A stretch of DNA of 39,477 nucleotides. Origin: Streptococcus sp. SK643 (GTDB lineage Bacteria; Bacillota; Bacilli; Lactobacillales; Streptococcaceae). Below the pieces are notes generated by a model. It was given only the letters and a program-made list of their open reading frames with translations, did no database searches and was not told the DNA's origin. Within the stretch, counting starts at the first letter, position 1. Each line of letters opens with the position of its first letter. Position numbers and translations under genes: made by a program. Location: assembly GCF_000259505.1 (NCBI RefSeq), contig NZ_AJMM01000023.1, positions 1-39,477 of the forward strand. Direction: 5' to 3'. This document shows positions 8,472 through 16,563 of this stretch, piece after piece.

Positions 8472-8500
8472 ATTATACCATTTTCCAAAAAGAATTACAA
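8472..8500 (-). promoter_or_regulatory. SigA promoter of the XRE regulator
   Basis: On the reverse strand TTGTAA (8495-8500), 17-base spacer, TATAAT (8472-8477). The -35 abuts the adhE terminator stem. Confidence 0.8.
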
Positions 8501-8526
8501 AAAAGAGACAGGAAATTCCTGCCTCT
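8499..8526 (-). terminator. Terminator of adhE
   Basis: Inverted repeat 8504-8514 with 8516-8526 (one A/C mismatch; the real loop is probably four to six bases), followed by a T-run on the reverse strand. It ends 14 bases after the adhE stop. Confidence 0.8.
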
Positions 8527-8539
8527 AGGCTGATAACAA

Positions 8540-11191
8540 TTATTTACGGCGTCCTGGTCTTTCTTTGTAGCCATAGTAAGAATCTTCGATGATTTCTTGC
8601 ATATGGTCAACCATTGGAAGACGTGGGTTAGCTGGTGAACATTGATCTTCGTAAGCAAGAAAGGCCAATTCGCGTGAATGTTCTTTCCATTCTTTTTCAT
8701 CGATTCCTTGTGCTTTGAAGTTCATTTCGATACCTACGCGCTCACCAAGTTCGTAGACAGCTTTTGCGTAAGATTCCACACCTTCCTCTGGAGTAGAAGC
8801 TGGAAGGCCGAGCATACGTGCGATATCTTGGTATTTTTCATCTGCACGGTAGTAGTTGTACTTAGGCCATGTTGCTGTCTTAGCTGGACGTGTACCGTTG
8901 TAGCGGATGACGTATGGAAGCAAGATAGCATTAGTACGACCGTGGATTGTGTGGAATTGCGCACCAATCTTATGGGCCATTGAGTGAGAAATACCTAGGA
9001 AGGCATTAGCAAAGGCCATACCAGCGATTGTTGAAGCGTTATGCATTTTCTCACGTGAGTGGAAGTCTGCATTCTTAACTGAGCTTTCAAGGTTTTCAAA
9101 TACAAGTTTGATGGCTTGAAGTGCAAGACCGTCAGTGTAGTCGCTAGCCATTTGTGATACGTAAGCTTCAGTCGCGTGGGTCAATACGTCCATACCAGTG
9201 TCCGCAGCAACAAATCCAGGAACTGTCAATACCAAAGCAGGGTCTACGATTGCCACAGTTGGTGTCAATGAGTAGTCAGCGATTGGGTATTTACGGTTGT
9301 TTGCTTTATCAGAGATAACGGCAAATGGTGTTACTTCAGATCCTGTACCAGATGTTGTTGGGATTGCGATGAATTTAGTCTTCTTACCAAGTAATGGGAA
9401 TTTGAAGGCACGTTTACGGATATCCATGAATTTTTGGACAAGGTCTCGGAAGTCCACTTCTGGTTGTTCGTAGAAGAGCCACATTACTTTAGCAGCATCC
9501 ATTGGAGATCCACCACCGAGAGCGATGATTGTATCTGGTTTGAAGGCACGCATAATCTCAGTACCACGTTCAACCGTAGTGATATCTGGATCTGGTTCTA
9601 CATCAGCAAAGATTTGGTAAACAACCTTATTGCGACGAAGATCAAGTTGTTCGATGATACGATCAAGGAAACCAAGCTCTACCATGGCATGGTCAGTAAC
9701 GATCATGACACGTTCAACGTCACGACATTTTTGAAGGTATTGAATTGAATCACGTTCAAAGTATGTTTTTGAAGGAAGTTTCATCCATTGCATGTTATTT
9801 CTCCGTCTTCCGACTTTTTTGATATTCAAGAGGTTAATGGCACTAACGTTATCCCCAACTGAGTTGCGTCCGTAAGAACCACATCCGAGTGTCAATGATG
9901 GTAAGAAGGCATTGTAAACGTCCCCGATACCACCGAAAGTAGAAGGTGAGTTACAGATAACACGAATAGCTTTAACAGCTTTACCAAATTCTTTAGTTAA
10001 TTCTTCATCAGCTGTGTGGATGGCTGCTGAGTGTCCAAGACCGTTAAATTCAACCATTTGACGAGCCTTAGTAATACCATCTTCACGGCTTTCAGATTTC
10101 AAAACTGCGATAACTGGTGACAATTTTTCACGAGTCAATGGCTCGTTTTCACCAACTTCTTTACATTCTGCAGCAAGAATGTTTGTTCCTTCTGGAACTG
10201 TAAATCCTGCTTGCTCTGCAATCCAAGTTGCTGGTTTACCAACGATGTCAGCGTTCAATTTTGCACCAGCACAGTTTTTACTGTTTGCTTTCACGCCAAA
10301 GCAGAATTCTTCGAGAAGTGCTTTTTCTTTTTTGTTTACAAAATAAGTGTGATATGATTTGAACTCTGCTACAAATTCATCATAAATCTCTTTGTCAATG
10401 ATAACCGCTTGCTCTGAGGCACAGACCATACCGTTGTCAAATGATTTAGACATGACGATATCGTGTGCTGCTTGGCGAATATTAGCTGATTTTTCAACAT
10501 AAGCTGGAACGTTTCCGGCACCTACCCCAAGAGCTGGTTTACCACATGAGTATGCTGCTTTAACCATGGCATTACCACCTGTTGCAAGGATTGTTGCAAT
10601 GCCTTCGTGGTTCATAAGCGCACTAGTTGCTTCCATAGATGGTTCAGTAATCCACTGTACACAGTTTTCAGGAGCACCTGCTTTAATCGCAGCATCACGA
10701 ACGATTTGAGCTGCGTGAGCTGATGATTCTTGAGCTGATGGGTGGAAGGCAAAGACAATTGGATTACGTGTCTTCAATGAAATCAATGCCTTAAAGATTG
10801 CTGTTGATGTTGGGTTTGTTGTTGGAGTGATACCACAAACAACGCCAACTGGTTCAGCAATAAGTGTTAAACCTGTTACATCGTCTTCTTCGATAACGCC
10901 AACTGTTTTAGTGTGACGCATGTTGTTTACTACGTGTTCACAAGCAAACAAGTTCTTAGTTGCTTTGTCTTCAAATACACCACGTCCTGTTTCTTCATAG
11001 GCATGTAGAGCCAATTCTCCGTGGGCATCCAAAGCTGCCACTGACGCTTTAGCTACGATGTAGTCGACCTGTTCTTGATCGAGTTTACGCATTTCCTCAA
11101 GAGCAACCAAAGCTTTCTGCACCAAGCCATCGACATGCTTTTCAGCAGCGAGTTTCTTTTCTTCTGGTGTCACAGTTTTTTTATCAGCCAT
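8540..11191 (-). CDS. adhE: Bifunctional acetaldehyde-CoA/alcohol dehydrogenase AdhE
   Basis: Reduces acetyl-CoA to acetaldehyde and then to ethanol, regenerating NAD+ during mixed-acid fermentation; the enzyme forms long spirosomes. The 883 residues match pneumococcal AdhE length. The N-terminal aldehyde dehydrogenase half (about 1-440) has catalytic Cys257 in GMVCASEQAV. The C-terminal iron-dependent alcohol dehydrogenase half (about 460-883) has GGGSPMDAAK, IPTTSGTGSEVTPFAV and metal-ligand histidines in GISHSMAHKIG and IHGRTNA. The start at 11191 follows GGAGGAAAAT and gives MADKKTVTPEEKK; a frame seven codons longer is less likely. It is monocistronic, with a strong terminator and a 298-base upstream region holding Rex-like and CcpA-like motifs. 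Confidence 0.98.
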   Translation of the reverse strand: MADKKTVTPEEKKLAAEKHVDGLVQKALVALEEMRKLDQEQVDYIVAKASVAALDAHGELALHAYEETGRGVFEDKATKNLFACEHVVNNMRHTKTVGVIEEDDVTGLTLIAEPVGVVCGITPTTNPTSTAIFKALISLKTRNPIVFAFHPSAQESSAHAAQIVRDAAIKAGAPENCVQWITEPSMEATSALMNHEGIATILATGGNAMVKAAYSCGKPALGVGAGNVPAYVEKSANIRQAAHDIVMSKSFDNGMVCASEQAVIIDKEIYDEFVAEFKSYHTYFVNKKEKALLEEFCFGVKANSKNCAGAKLNADIVGKPATWIAEQAGFTVPEGTNILAAECKEVGENEPLTREKLSPVIAVLKSESREDGITKARQMVEFNGLGHSAAIHTADEELTKEFGKAVKAIRVICNSPSTFGGIGDVYNAFLPSLTLGCGSYGRNSVGDNVSAINLLNIKKVGRRRNNMQWMKLPSKTYFERDSIQYLQKCRDVERVMIVTDHAMVELGFLDRIIEQLDLRRNKVVYQIFADVEPDPDITTVERGTEIMRAFKPDTIIALGGGSPMDAAKVMWLFYEQPEVDFRDLVQKFMDIRKRAFKFPLLGKKTKFIAIPTTSGTGSEVTPFAVISDKANNRKYPIADYSLTPTVAIVDPALVLTVPGFVAADTGMDVLTHATEAYVSQMASDYTDGLALQAIKLVFENLESSVKNADFHSREKMHNASTIAGMAFANAFLGISHSMAHKIGAQFHTIHGRTNAILLPYVIRYNGTRPAKTATWPKYNYYRADEKYQDIARMLGLPASTPEEGVESYAKAVYELGERVGIEMNFKAQGIDEKEWKEHSRELAFLAYEDQCSPANPRLPMVDHMQEIIEDSYYGYKERPGRRK

Positions 11192-11225
11192 ATTTTCCTC
11201 CATAGCTTTCAAGGATCAACATCCT

Positions 11226-11243
11226 TTGTTAATTTTTTCACAA
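11226..11243. promoter_or_regulatory. Rex-like operator just downstream of the adhE -10 box
   Basis: On the reverse strand TTGTGAAAAAATTAACAA, one mismatch from the Rex half-site pair TTGTGAA/TTCACAA. It covers about +5 to +22 relative to the expected start, suited to repression relieved by high NADH. Rex control of adhE is established in Gram-positives; this site is inferred. Confidence 0.6.
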
Positions 11244-11247
11244 GTTT

Positions 11248-11276
11248 ATTATAACGTATTATTTCCACTTTGTAAA
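11248..11276 (-). promoter_or_regulatory. SigA promoter of adhE
   Basis: On the reverse strand TTTACA (11271-11276), 17-base spacer, TATAAT (11248-11253). Leader about 50 bases. Confidence 0.8.
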
Positions 11277-11290
11277 CAGTTTCATAAACA

Positions 11291-11410
11291 TTTCACAAAG
11301 TTTTTTTGCATTTTTTGTGAAATATTATATTGCGCTTACATCTTGAACGATTTTAAACCAAAGATTGTGATTTCTTTTTAAGAAAAATTTTATTTCACAA
11401 AGTTTTTTTG
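11291..11410. repeat. Two exact 18-base direct repeats upstream of adhE
   Basis: TTTCACAAAGTTTTTTTG occurs at 11291-11308 and again at 11393-11410, 102 bases apart. Each begins with a Rex-like half site (TTTCACAA). A further inverted half site (TTGTGAAA) is at 11315-11322. Confidence 0.85.
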
Positions 11411-11419
11411 TAACAAACG

Positions 11420-11455
11420 CTTGGAAAAATAAAATTTTCCAAGAAAGCGCTTCCT
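11420..11455. promoter_or_regulatory. Palindrome plus cre-like site upstream of adhE
   Basis: CTTGGAAAA (11420-11428) is repeated inverted at 11435-11443. Immediately beside it, 11442-11455 (AGAAAGCGCTTCCT) has the AAAGCGCTT core of a CcpA cre site but three mismatches at the consensus edges. No T-run follows the palindrome on either strand, so it is not an obvious terminator. Function is inferred. Confidence 0.45.
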
Positions 11456-11468
11456 TTTTTGCTGTTAG

Positions 11469-11494
11469 AATAACTCCTAATTTTAGGAGTTATT
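11469..11494 (+). repeat. Perfect 12-base inverted repeat at the end of the MORN gene
   Basis: AATAACTCCTAA and its exact complement are separated by two bases. The stop codon of the MORN gene (11490-11492) lies in one arm. A T-run follows only on the plus strand, so as a terminator for the reverse-strand operon it is unconvincing. Confidence 0.5.
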
Positions 11495-11903
11495 GTTTTT
11501 GCTGATAAACACCTTGTTTAAAGGTTCCTTCATAGACAACTTCTTGTTCCGTTGTTAGTTTTCCATAACCTTCAGCTTGCCCACTTACAAAATTACCTTC
11601 ATATTTCCAACCAGCTTTTGATTGGAATGTACCTTTGCCATTGAAAGCACCGTTACTAAAGTCGCCTGTGTACTGATCTCCATTTTCAAAGATAATGCTT
11701 CCTTGACCATTCATTTTTCCACGAACTAGACTTCCATCATAGACGATTTTTCCATCATCAAGATTTAAAACACCTTTTCCTGGAATATTTAGAAGAAAAA
11801 CTAAAATAGCACATAAAATAATCATAGACAAGGCTGCTATTTCAACACGTGAGCGAGTCAGATAGATACGATATTTCTCATAAAACTCTCTAATCTTTTC
11901 CAT
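11490..11903 (-). CDS. Membrane-anchored MORN-repeat protein
   Basis: A 137-residue protein with a basic cytoplasmic N-terminus, one membrane helix (about 22-39, AALSMIILCAILVFLLN) and then roughly four MORN-like units beginning at Y55DG, Y78TG, Y101EG and Y124EG, with the usual G-x-G endings (NGQGS, NGKGT, EGYGK). MORN repeats form beta-hairpin ladders and mediate protein or lipid contacts; the function of this one is unknown. With one helix and a positive N-terminus the repeats are predicted to face outside. The start overlaps the tyrosine phosphatase gene by 14 bases, so the two are translationally coupled and probably functionally linked. Confidence 0.8.
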   Translation of the reverse strand: MEKIREFYEKYRIYLTRSRVEIAALSMIILCAILVFLLNIPGKGVLNLDDGKIVYDGSLVRGKMNGQGSIIFENGDQYTGDFSNGAFNGKGTFQSKAGWKYEGNFVSGQAEGYGKLTTEQEVVYEGTFKQGVYQQKQ

Positions 11904-12333
11904 TTTTTTCCTCCTTTTCCAGATAATCTAGCCATGTTTGACACCCCTGTTGCACACGCAAATAGGTTTCTTCAAAATCACCTGTGTACCAAGGATCCGG
12001 AACACTCTCAGACGCAAATGAGTATATCTTGTCTTGCACATCTTCCGGACACATTTGAAGCAAATCTGATACATTTGAAGCATCCATACCGATAATATAA
12101 TCAAACGACTCAAAATCTTCTCTACCAATTTGAAGCGAAGTTTTATGCTTATCATAGGGAATTTGATATTCTTGGAAAATACCTTGCGTTCCCTTATGTA
12201 TTGGATTACCATGTTCCCATGATGAGGTCGCGCGACTTTCTATTTCATATTTATTTGTCAGAGATTTCATGACAAACTCTGCCATGGGACTGCGACAAAT
12301 ATTTCCGAGACAGACAAATACTATTTTTTTCAT
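11890..12333 (-). CDS. Low-molecular-weight protein-tyrosine-phosphatase
   Basis: Predicted cytoplasmic phosphatase that removes phosphate from phosphotyrosine. The 147-residue sequence starts MKKIVFVCLGNICRSPMAEF, the C-X5-R-S P-loop with nucleophile Cys8 and Arg14, and has the general-acid motif VPDPWYTGDF about 35 residues before the end. Length fits the family. It is not within a capsule locus; instead it is fused translationally to a membrane MORN protein gene. GGAGGAAATGGG precedes the ATG. Only 48 bases separate it from yajC, with a terminator in between, and no separate promoter is obvious, so expression may come from readthrough. Its substrate cannot be inferred. Confidence 0.92.
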   Translation of the reverse strand: MKKIVFVCLGNICRSPMAEFVMKSLTNKYEIESRATSSWEHGNPIHKGTQGIFQEYQIPYDKHKTSLQIGREDFESFDYIIGMDASNVSDLLQMCPEDVQDKIYSFASESVPDPWYTGDFEETYLRVQQGCQTWLDYLEKEEKNGKD

Positions 12334-12359
12334 CCCATTTCCTCCATTTCCAAAGAAAA

Positions 12360-12380
12360 ACGGGAGTTAATGTGTCCCGT
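12360..12380 (-). terminator. Terminator (probably leaky) after yajC
   Basis: GC-rich six-base stem ACGGGA/TCCCGT, nine-base loop, followed on the reverse strand by TTTTCTTT. The next gene starts 27 bases further, so readthrough may feed it. Confidence 0.65.
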
Positions 12381-12381
12381 C

Positions 12382-12669
12382 TTATTTTTCAGTTGCACTT
12401 TCTAGCAAAGTTGTTTCTTTAAGTGGTAACACTGTTCTGATTGCAGTCAATTCGAAGGTCAAGTAAACACCATCAACATCTAAAACAACCGTTCTTTTTT
12501 CTGTATCCACTTCATCAACTGTACCATACAAACCACCAATTGTAATAACTTCATAGCCTTTTTGTAGTTTATTCAAGCTATCCATACGCTTTTGTGCTTG
12601 TTTTTTTTGAGAACGTTGCATCAAAAACATCAAGCCTAGCATGGCAACGAACACGATTAAAAATGTCAT
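12382..12669 (-). CDS. yajC: Preprotein translocase accessory subunit YajC
   Basis: A 95-residue single-pass membrane protein. The hydrophobic segment MTFLIVFVAMLGLMFLM is followed by the conserved QRSQKKQAQKRMDSLNKLQKG stretch and the beta-rich domain GYEVITIGGLYGTVDEVD, diagnostic of YajC. In bacteria with SecDF it joins the Sec holotranslocon; streptococci generally lack SecDF, so its role here is less clear. A good SD (AAAGGAGAT) and a SigA promoter (12701-12729) support independent expression. It lies between tkt and the tyrosine phosphatase gene. Confidence 0.93.
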   Translation of the reverse strand: MTFLIVFVAMLGLMFLMQRSQKKQAQKRMDSLNKLQKGYEVITIGGLYGTVDEVDTEKRTVVLDVDGVYLTFELTAIRTVLPLKETTLLESATEK

Positions 12670-12700
12670 TATTGATCTCCTTTATCTTTTACATAGGTCT

Positions 12701-12729
12701 ACTATATCAAATTTCAGCTACTTTTACAA
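12701..12729 (-). promoter_or_regulatory. SigA promoter of yajC
   Basis: On the reverse strand TTGTAA (12724-12729), 17-base spacer, TATAGT (12701-12706). Confidence 0.75.
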
Positions 12730-12754
12730 GATTGTACCTTGCTTTCAGGGCAAG

Positions 12755-12787
12755 AAAAAAAATCAGAGTTCTCACTCTGATTTTTTA
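12755..12787. terminator. Terminator of tkt
   Basis: AATCAGAG (12761-12768) pairs with CTCTGATT (12775-12782), loop of six, extended by A:T pairs and followed by a T-run on the reverse strand. Confidence 0.9.
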
Positions 12788-12790
12788 CGA

Positions 12791-14767
12791 TTATTTTAAG
12801 CTTTGAACGACTTTTACTAGATTTTCTACAGTAAAGCCATACTCTGCCAAGACTTTTGGTGCTGGGGCAGATGCTCCAAAGGTATCAATACCAAGAACTG
12901 CACCATCTAGTCCCACATATTTGTACCAGTTTTGAGTTGCACCCATTTCGACTGCAACACGGCGACGAACTGCATTTGGAAGAATTTCTTCTTTGTAAGC
13001 TACGTCTTGTGCATCAAAGACATCTGTAGATGGCATGCTGACCACACGAACTTTTTCTCCTTGACTAGCCAATTCTTTAGCTGCAGAAACTGCAAGATTG
13101 ACCTCTGAACCAGTTGCAATCAGGATTGTATCAAAATCTGCTCCAGTTTCATAAACAACATAAGCACCTTTAGCAACCTTGTCAAAATCTGTTCCATCTT
13201 CTACAGTCAAGTTTTGACGTGTTAAGACAAGGGCAGTTGGTGTTTTTTCACTCTTCACTGCAAGGTACCAAGCCGCTTGCGTTTCACGCGCATCTGCTGG
13301 ACGGAAAACATTGAGATTCGGCATAGCGCGAAGTCCTGCTAAATGCTCAACCGGTTCGTGAGTTGGACCGTCTTCCCCAACCGCAATAGAATCGTGGGTA
13401 AAGACATAAGTCACAGGAAGTCCTTGCAAGGCTGACAAGCGGACAGCTGCCTTCACATAGTCAGAGAAGACGAAGAAAGTTCCACCGTACACACGAAGTC
13501 CACCATGAAGGGCCATCCCGTTCAAGATCGTTCCCATTGCAAATTCACGAACACCAAACTGAATGTTTCGGTTCAAGCGATTAGCATCATCTTGAAGGCC
13601 ATCTGTTTTGATGTAGGTCATGTTTGAGTGAGCTAGGTCAGCTGATCCACCTAGGAAAGTCGGCAACTTAGCAGCCACAACATTCAAGGCATCTTGGCTT
13701 GAGTTACGCGTTGCTTGAGAGAACCCGTTTTCTAACTCAGGGAAGTCAGCTGGAGTAACTTCAACTGGATCACGTCCATCGATAATTGCTTCCACTTCTG
13801 CCGCAAGTTCAGGATAAGCATCTTTATAGTCTGCAACCAATTTTGTCCAAGCTTGATAAGCTGACGCTCCACGATCTGCAACATTTTCTTTAAAATCTGC
13901 ATAAACTTGCTCTGGAATTTCAAACGGCTCATAGTCCCAACCAAGCGCTTGACGAGTTGCAGCAGTTTCATCAGCACCAAGAGGTGCTCCGTGAACTGCA
14001 TTTGTCCCTTGTTTGTTTGGAGAACCATATCCAATAACAGTCTTCACTTCAATCAAAGATGGTTTGCCTGAAGCTTTAGCTGTTTCGATAGCAGCATGGA
14101 TTGCTTCTAAATCTGTTCCATCTTCAACCAAGGCTGTATGCCAACCGTAGGCATTGTAACGGTCACGAACACTTTCTGTGAAGGAATCTTTTGTCTCACC
14201 ATCCAAGTTAATGTCATTTGAATCATAAAGAACAACTAACTTATCAAGTTTTTGCAGACCTGCGTATGAAGCTGCCTCGCTTGAGACACCTTCCATCAAG
14301 TCTCCGTCTCCACAGATAACGTAAGTATAGTGGTCAAAGATATTGTAGCCTTCGCGGTTATATTTGGCTGCCAAAAAACGTTCTGCTTGCGCAAAACCAG
14401 TAGCAGTTGAAATCCCTTGCCCTAGAGGACCTGTTGTAGCATCAATACCTGCTGTATGTCCATATTCTGGGTGACCTGGTGTTTTTGAACCCCATTGGCG
14501 GAAACTCTTGATTTCTTCCATGCTAACATCTTCGAAACCAGAAAGGTGAAGAAGGGCATAGAGAAGCATTGAGCCATGTCCTGCTGAGAGGATAAAGCGG
14601 TCACGGTTAATCCAATTTGGTTGAACCGGATTAATTCGTAATTCTTTTGTAAAAAGGCTATAGGCCATTGGAGCAGCTCCCATAACCACCCCTGGATGTC
14701 CTGAGTTGGCTTTATTGATAGCGTCAATACCTAAAAAACGAATTGCATTAACAGATAGATTTGACAT
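12791..14767 (-). CDS. tkt: Transketolase
   Basis: Thiamine-diphosphate enzyme that moves two-carbon units between ketose and aldose phosphates, joining glycolysis to the pentose phosphate pathway. The 658-residue protein shows the expected blocks: [12 protein letters not shown] (22-33), [14 protein letters not shown], the ThDP/Mg motif G153DGDLMEG160, and in the second half [18 protein letters not shown]. The start at 14767 has GAAAGGAAA just upstream. Promoter TTGCTA-17-TATAAT lies at 14820-14848. In pneumococcal genomes as I recall, an ascorbate (ula) operon lies on the upstream side of tkt; here an unknown 207-residue gene follows at once. Confidence 0.97.
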   Translation of the reverse strand: MSNLSVNAIRFLGIDAINKANSGHPGVVMGAAPMAYSLFTKELRINPVQPNWINRDRFILSAGHGSMLLYALLHLSGFEDVSMEEIKSFRQWGSKTPGHPEYGHTAGIDATTGPLGQGISTATGFAQAERFLAAKYNREGYNIFDHYTYVICGDGDLMEGVSSEAASYAGLQKLDKLVVLYDSNDINLDGETKDSFTESVRDRYNAYGWHTALVEDGTDLEAIHAAIETAKASGKPSLIEVKTVIGYGSPNKQGTNAVHGAPLGADETAATRQALGWDYEPFEIPEQVYADFKENVADRGASAYQAWTKLVADYKDAYPELAAEVEAIIDGRDPVEVTPADFPELENGFSQATRNSSQDALNVVAAKLPTFLGGSADLAHSNMTYIKTDGLQDDANRLNRNIQFGVREFAMGTILNGMALHGGLRVYGGTFFVFSDYVKAAVRLSALQGLPVTYVFTHDSIAVGEDGPTHEPVEHLAGLRAMPNLNVFRPADARETQAAWYLAVKSEKTPTALVLTRQNLTVEDGTDFDKVAKGAYVVYETGADFDTILIATGSEVNLAVSAAKELASQGEKVRVVSMPSTDVFDAQDVAYKEEILPNAVRRRVAVEMGATQNWYKYVGLDGAVLGIDTFGASAPAPKVLAEYGFTVENLVKVVQSLK

Positions 14768-14819
14768 AGAATTTCCTTTCTATTCGAGGCGACACATGAA
14801 CCCCACATTCTATTTTACT

Positions 14820-14848
14820 ATTATATGAAAAAATACATAGAATAGCAA
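14820..14848 (-). promoter_or_regulatory. SigA promoter of tkt
   Basis: On the reverse strand TTGCTA (14843-14848), 17-base spacer, TATAAT (14820-14825). Confidence 0.8.
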
Positions 14849-14883
14849 TAAAACAATACAACTCTATATAATTCATCTATTTT

Positions 14884-15507
14884 CTACTCTCTGGTCGCCT
14901 GATAGTAGGGAAGTAAGCGTTCATAAGCTTCTTCCAATTTTTCTAAAATCATCTCTAATGATTGAATTTCTACAAAAGAAACATCTACTTTAACTAGCAC
15001 TTTTCGAATTTCTTGACTACTTACCTTCTCGACTAAAATCTTACGATTTTCTTCGTTTGCTTCCCATCTTTGACTTTGACCATCAGAGTAGGCTAAATAA
15101 TAAATCCCTTCTACCGCTGGAATCTCTAAAACCTCGGCTTGCTTACCTAAGGTTTGCTCATCCTTCTTACGCTCGATAAAACTAACTTCTAGTGAAACTC
15201 CAAAATCAGAAGGACTTCCATACAAACGTAAGGCCATCATAGGTTCTGTCACTTGTCCGTCTCTCTGTAGATATACCCAAAAATGTGGTCTCAAACGCTG
15301 TGCTTGATTCATCCACTGGCTAGTCTGTTGGAGTTGCCATTCTGGATGACTTTCTTGAAAGGCTTTAGCCAATTCTGTAAAAGCCTTTCGGGCCTCTTGA
15401 CCTTTGTGGCGCAATTCCAGCATTTTTTCTCGCTCTGCTCCTGCTTTATCGGGATTACGGTACTGCAAACCTACAAAGTCTAAAAAATCTCTTATCTTAT
15501 TCAACAT
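14884..15507 (-). CDS. Conserved protein of unknown function
   Basis: 207 residues, beginning MLNKIRDFLDFVGLQYRNPD. I do not recognise a named domain. It looks soluble: no signal peptide or membrane helix, charged helices at the N-terminus (about 20-60, Glu/Lys/Arg rich) and the C-terminus (about 165-207), and a beta-rich middle containing QRLRPHFWVYLQRDGQ, MMALRLYGSPSDFGVSLEVSFIERK and EGIYYLAYSDGQSQRW. It starts 50 bases after khpB, behind the khpB terminator, with a modest SD (GAGGAAA). No own promoter is clear. Real gene by length, SD and codon usage; function unassigned. Confidence 0.7.
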   Translation of the reverse strand: MLNKIRDFLDFVGLQYRNPDKAGAEREKMLELRHKGQEARKAFTELAKAFQESHPEWQLQQTSQWMNQAQRLRPHFWVYLQRDGQVTEPMMALRLYGSPSDFGVSLEVSFIERKKDEQTLGKQAEVLEIPAVEGIYYLAYSDGQSQRWEANEENRKILVEKVSSQEIRKVLVKVDVSFVEIQSLEMILEKLEEAYERLLPYYQATRE

Positions 15508-15530
15508 CAGTTTAATTTCCTCTAGCTAGC

Positions 15531-15557
15531 AAAAAATCAGGTTAAACCTGATTTTTT
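15531..15557. terminator. Terminator of rnpA-yidC-khpB
   Basis: AAAAAATCAGGTT and its exact 13-base complement around a short centre, A-run on one side and T-run on the other. The khpB stop codon begins at the edge of the stem. Confidence 0.88.
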
Positions 15558-16546
15558 TATTCTGTATCTACAACTACATAACGATTAGGCTCATCACCTT
15601 CTGAATAACTTGTCACACCATCCATGCGTGAAATGATACGATGGATTATTTTGCGTTCACTGTTAGACATTGGATCTGTTTGTTGACTACGACCTTCTTC
15701 TAACACGCGGATAGCCAGTTTTTGGGCATAGGTTTGTAAAACTTCTGCACGATGTTCAACATAATCATTTACATTGATTGTAATATAGAAGGTGCGTGAA
15801 TAACGATTGTAAAGATAGTTTTGGGCCAAGAGTTGAAGAGCCTTCAACACTTTGCCGTGATAACCGATTATGCGACCTGGTTCATTCGTATCTATTTGAA
15901 GGTTAATGCTTCGACGATTATAATCATTTGAAATAGTAGATTCAACATCCATATCATCAATAATAGTTTGAACGTAGGTCGTTACTTCCCCTGCTACTTG
16001 CTCAATATCATAGCTTGGTTCAACTGTTAAACCTAGATTTTCTAATTCTTGATGCTCCGTTTCTTCTAGCTCATCAATAGCTGAAAGCACTTCTGTGTGT
16101 TCATGCATATCAGCTTCTTTAATTTGCATTTCATTTAAAATTTCAATATGACCTGTTTCTTCTAAAATAGTATTCGCAGGTTTATCATTTTTTAAGATTT
16201 CAGCCTTAATTTCATCCGAAACTCCTTGACCTTCTTCTTCTATTTTCTTAATCGCTGCAACTACATGACCAAGGTCAACGGTTGCTTCACTAACAGTTTT
16301 AACTGGTTCATTTTTTTCATTGATTTCCTTTGGAACACCTTTAACTGCTTGTTGATTTGCTTTAATAACTGTTGTTTCACTAATCGCCTCGATATCAACC
16401 TGAGCTGGCTTTTTCCCAAACAATCCAAGAAACCCTTTTTTCTCTCTAGAAATGACTTTAATGTGAGCCTTCATTCTTGGAATATCTAATTCTTTCAATC
16501 CCTTCTGGATTGCTTCTTCAACAGTTGAACCTGTAAATACTACCAT
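15557..16546 (-). CDS. khpB: RNA-binding protein KhpB/Jag (EloR)
   Basis: Cytoplasmic RNA-binding protein; in pneumococcus, KhpB (EloR/Jag) with KhpA controls cell elongation and is phosphorylated by the Ser/Thr kinase StkP. The 329 residues show a Jag-N domain (1-52, FTGSTVEEAIQKGLKEL and the basic GFLGLFGKKPAQVDIEA), an acidic disordered linker (about 55-175), a KH domain with the loop RIIGYHGKVLKALQLL, and a C-terminal R3H domain whose R-X3-H is seen in NSERKIIHRIISR. It is next to yidC and rnpA, the usual arrangement. AAGGAGGAAT precedes the ATG. The linker is Glu-rich and varies most in this family. Confidence 0.95.
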   Translation of the reverse strand: MVVFTGSTVEEAIQKGLKELDIPRMKAHIKVISREKKGFLGLFGKKPAQVDIEAISETTVIKANQQAVKGVPKEINEKNEPVKTVSEATVDLGHVVAAIKKIEEEGQGVSDEIKAEILKNDKPANTILEETGHIEILNEMQIKEADMHEHTEVLSAIDELEETEHQELENLGLTVEPSYDIEQVAGEVTTYVQTIIDDMDVESTISNDYNRRSINLQIDTNEPGRIIGYHGKVLKALQLLAQNYLYNRYSRTFYITINVNDYVEHRAEVLQTYAQKLAIRVLEEGRSQQTDPMSNSERKIIHRIISRMDGVTSYSEGDEPNRYVVVDTE

Positions 16547-16563
16547 TACAAGATTCCTCCTTA

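Noticed and set aside
8678..9748. Plus-strand open frames over adhE (8678-8983 and 9434-9748)
   Set aside because: Cysteine- and phenylalanine-rich translations opposite a highly expressed gene; no promoter or SD.
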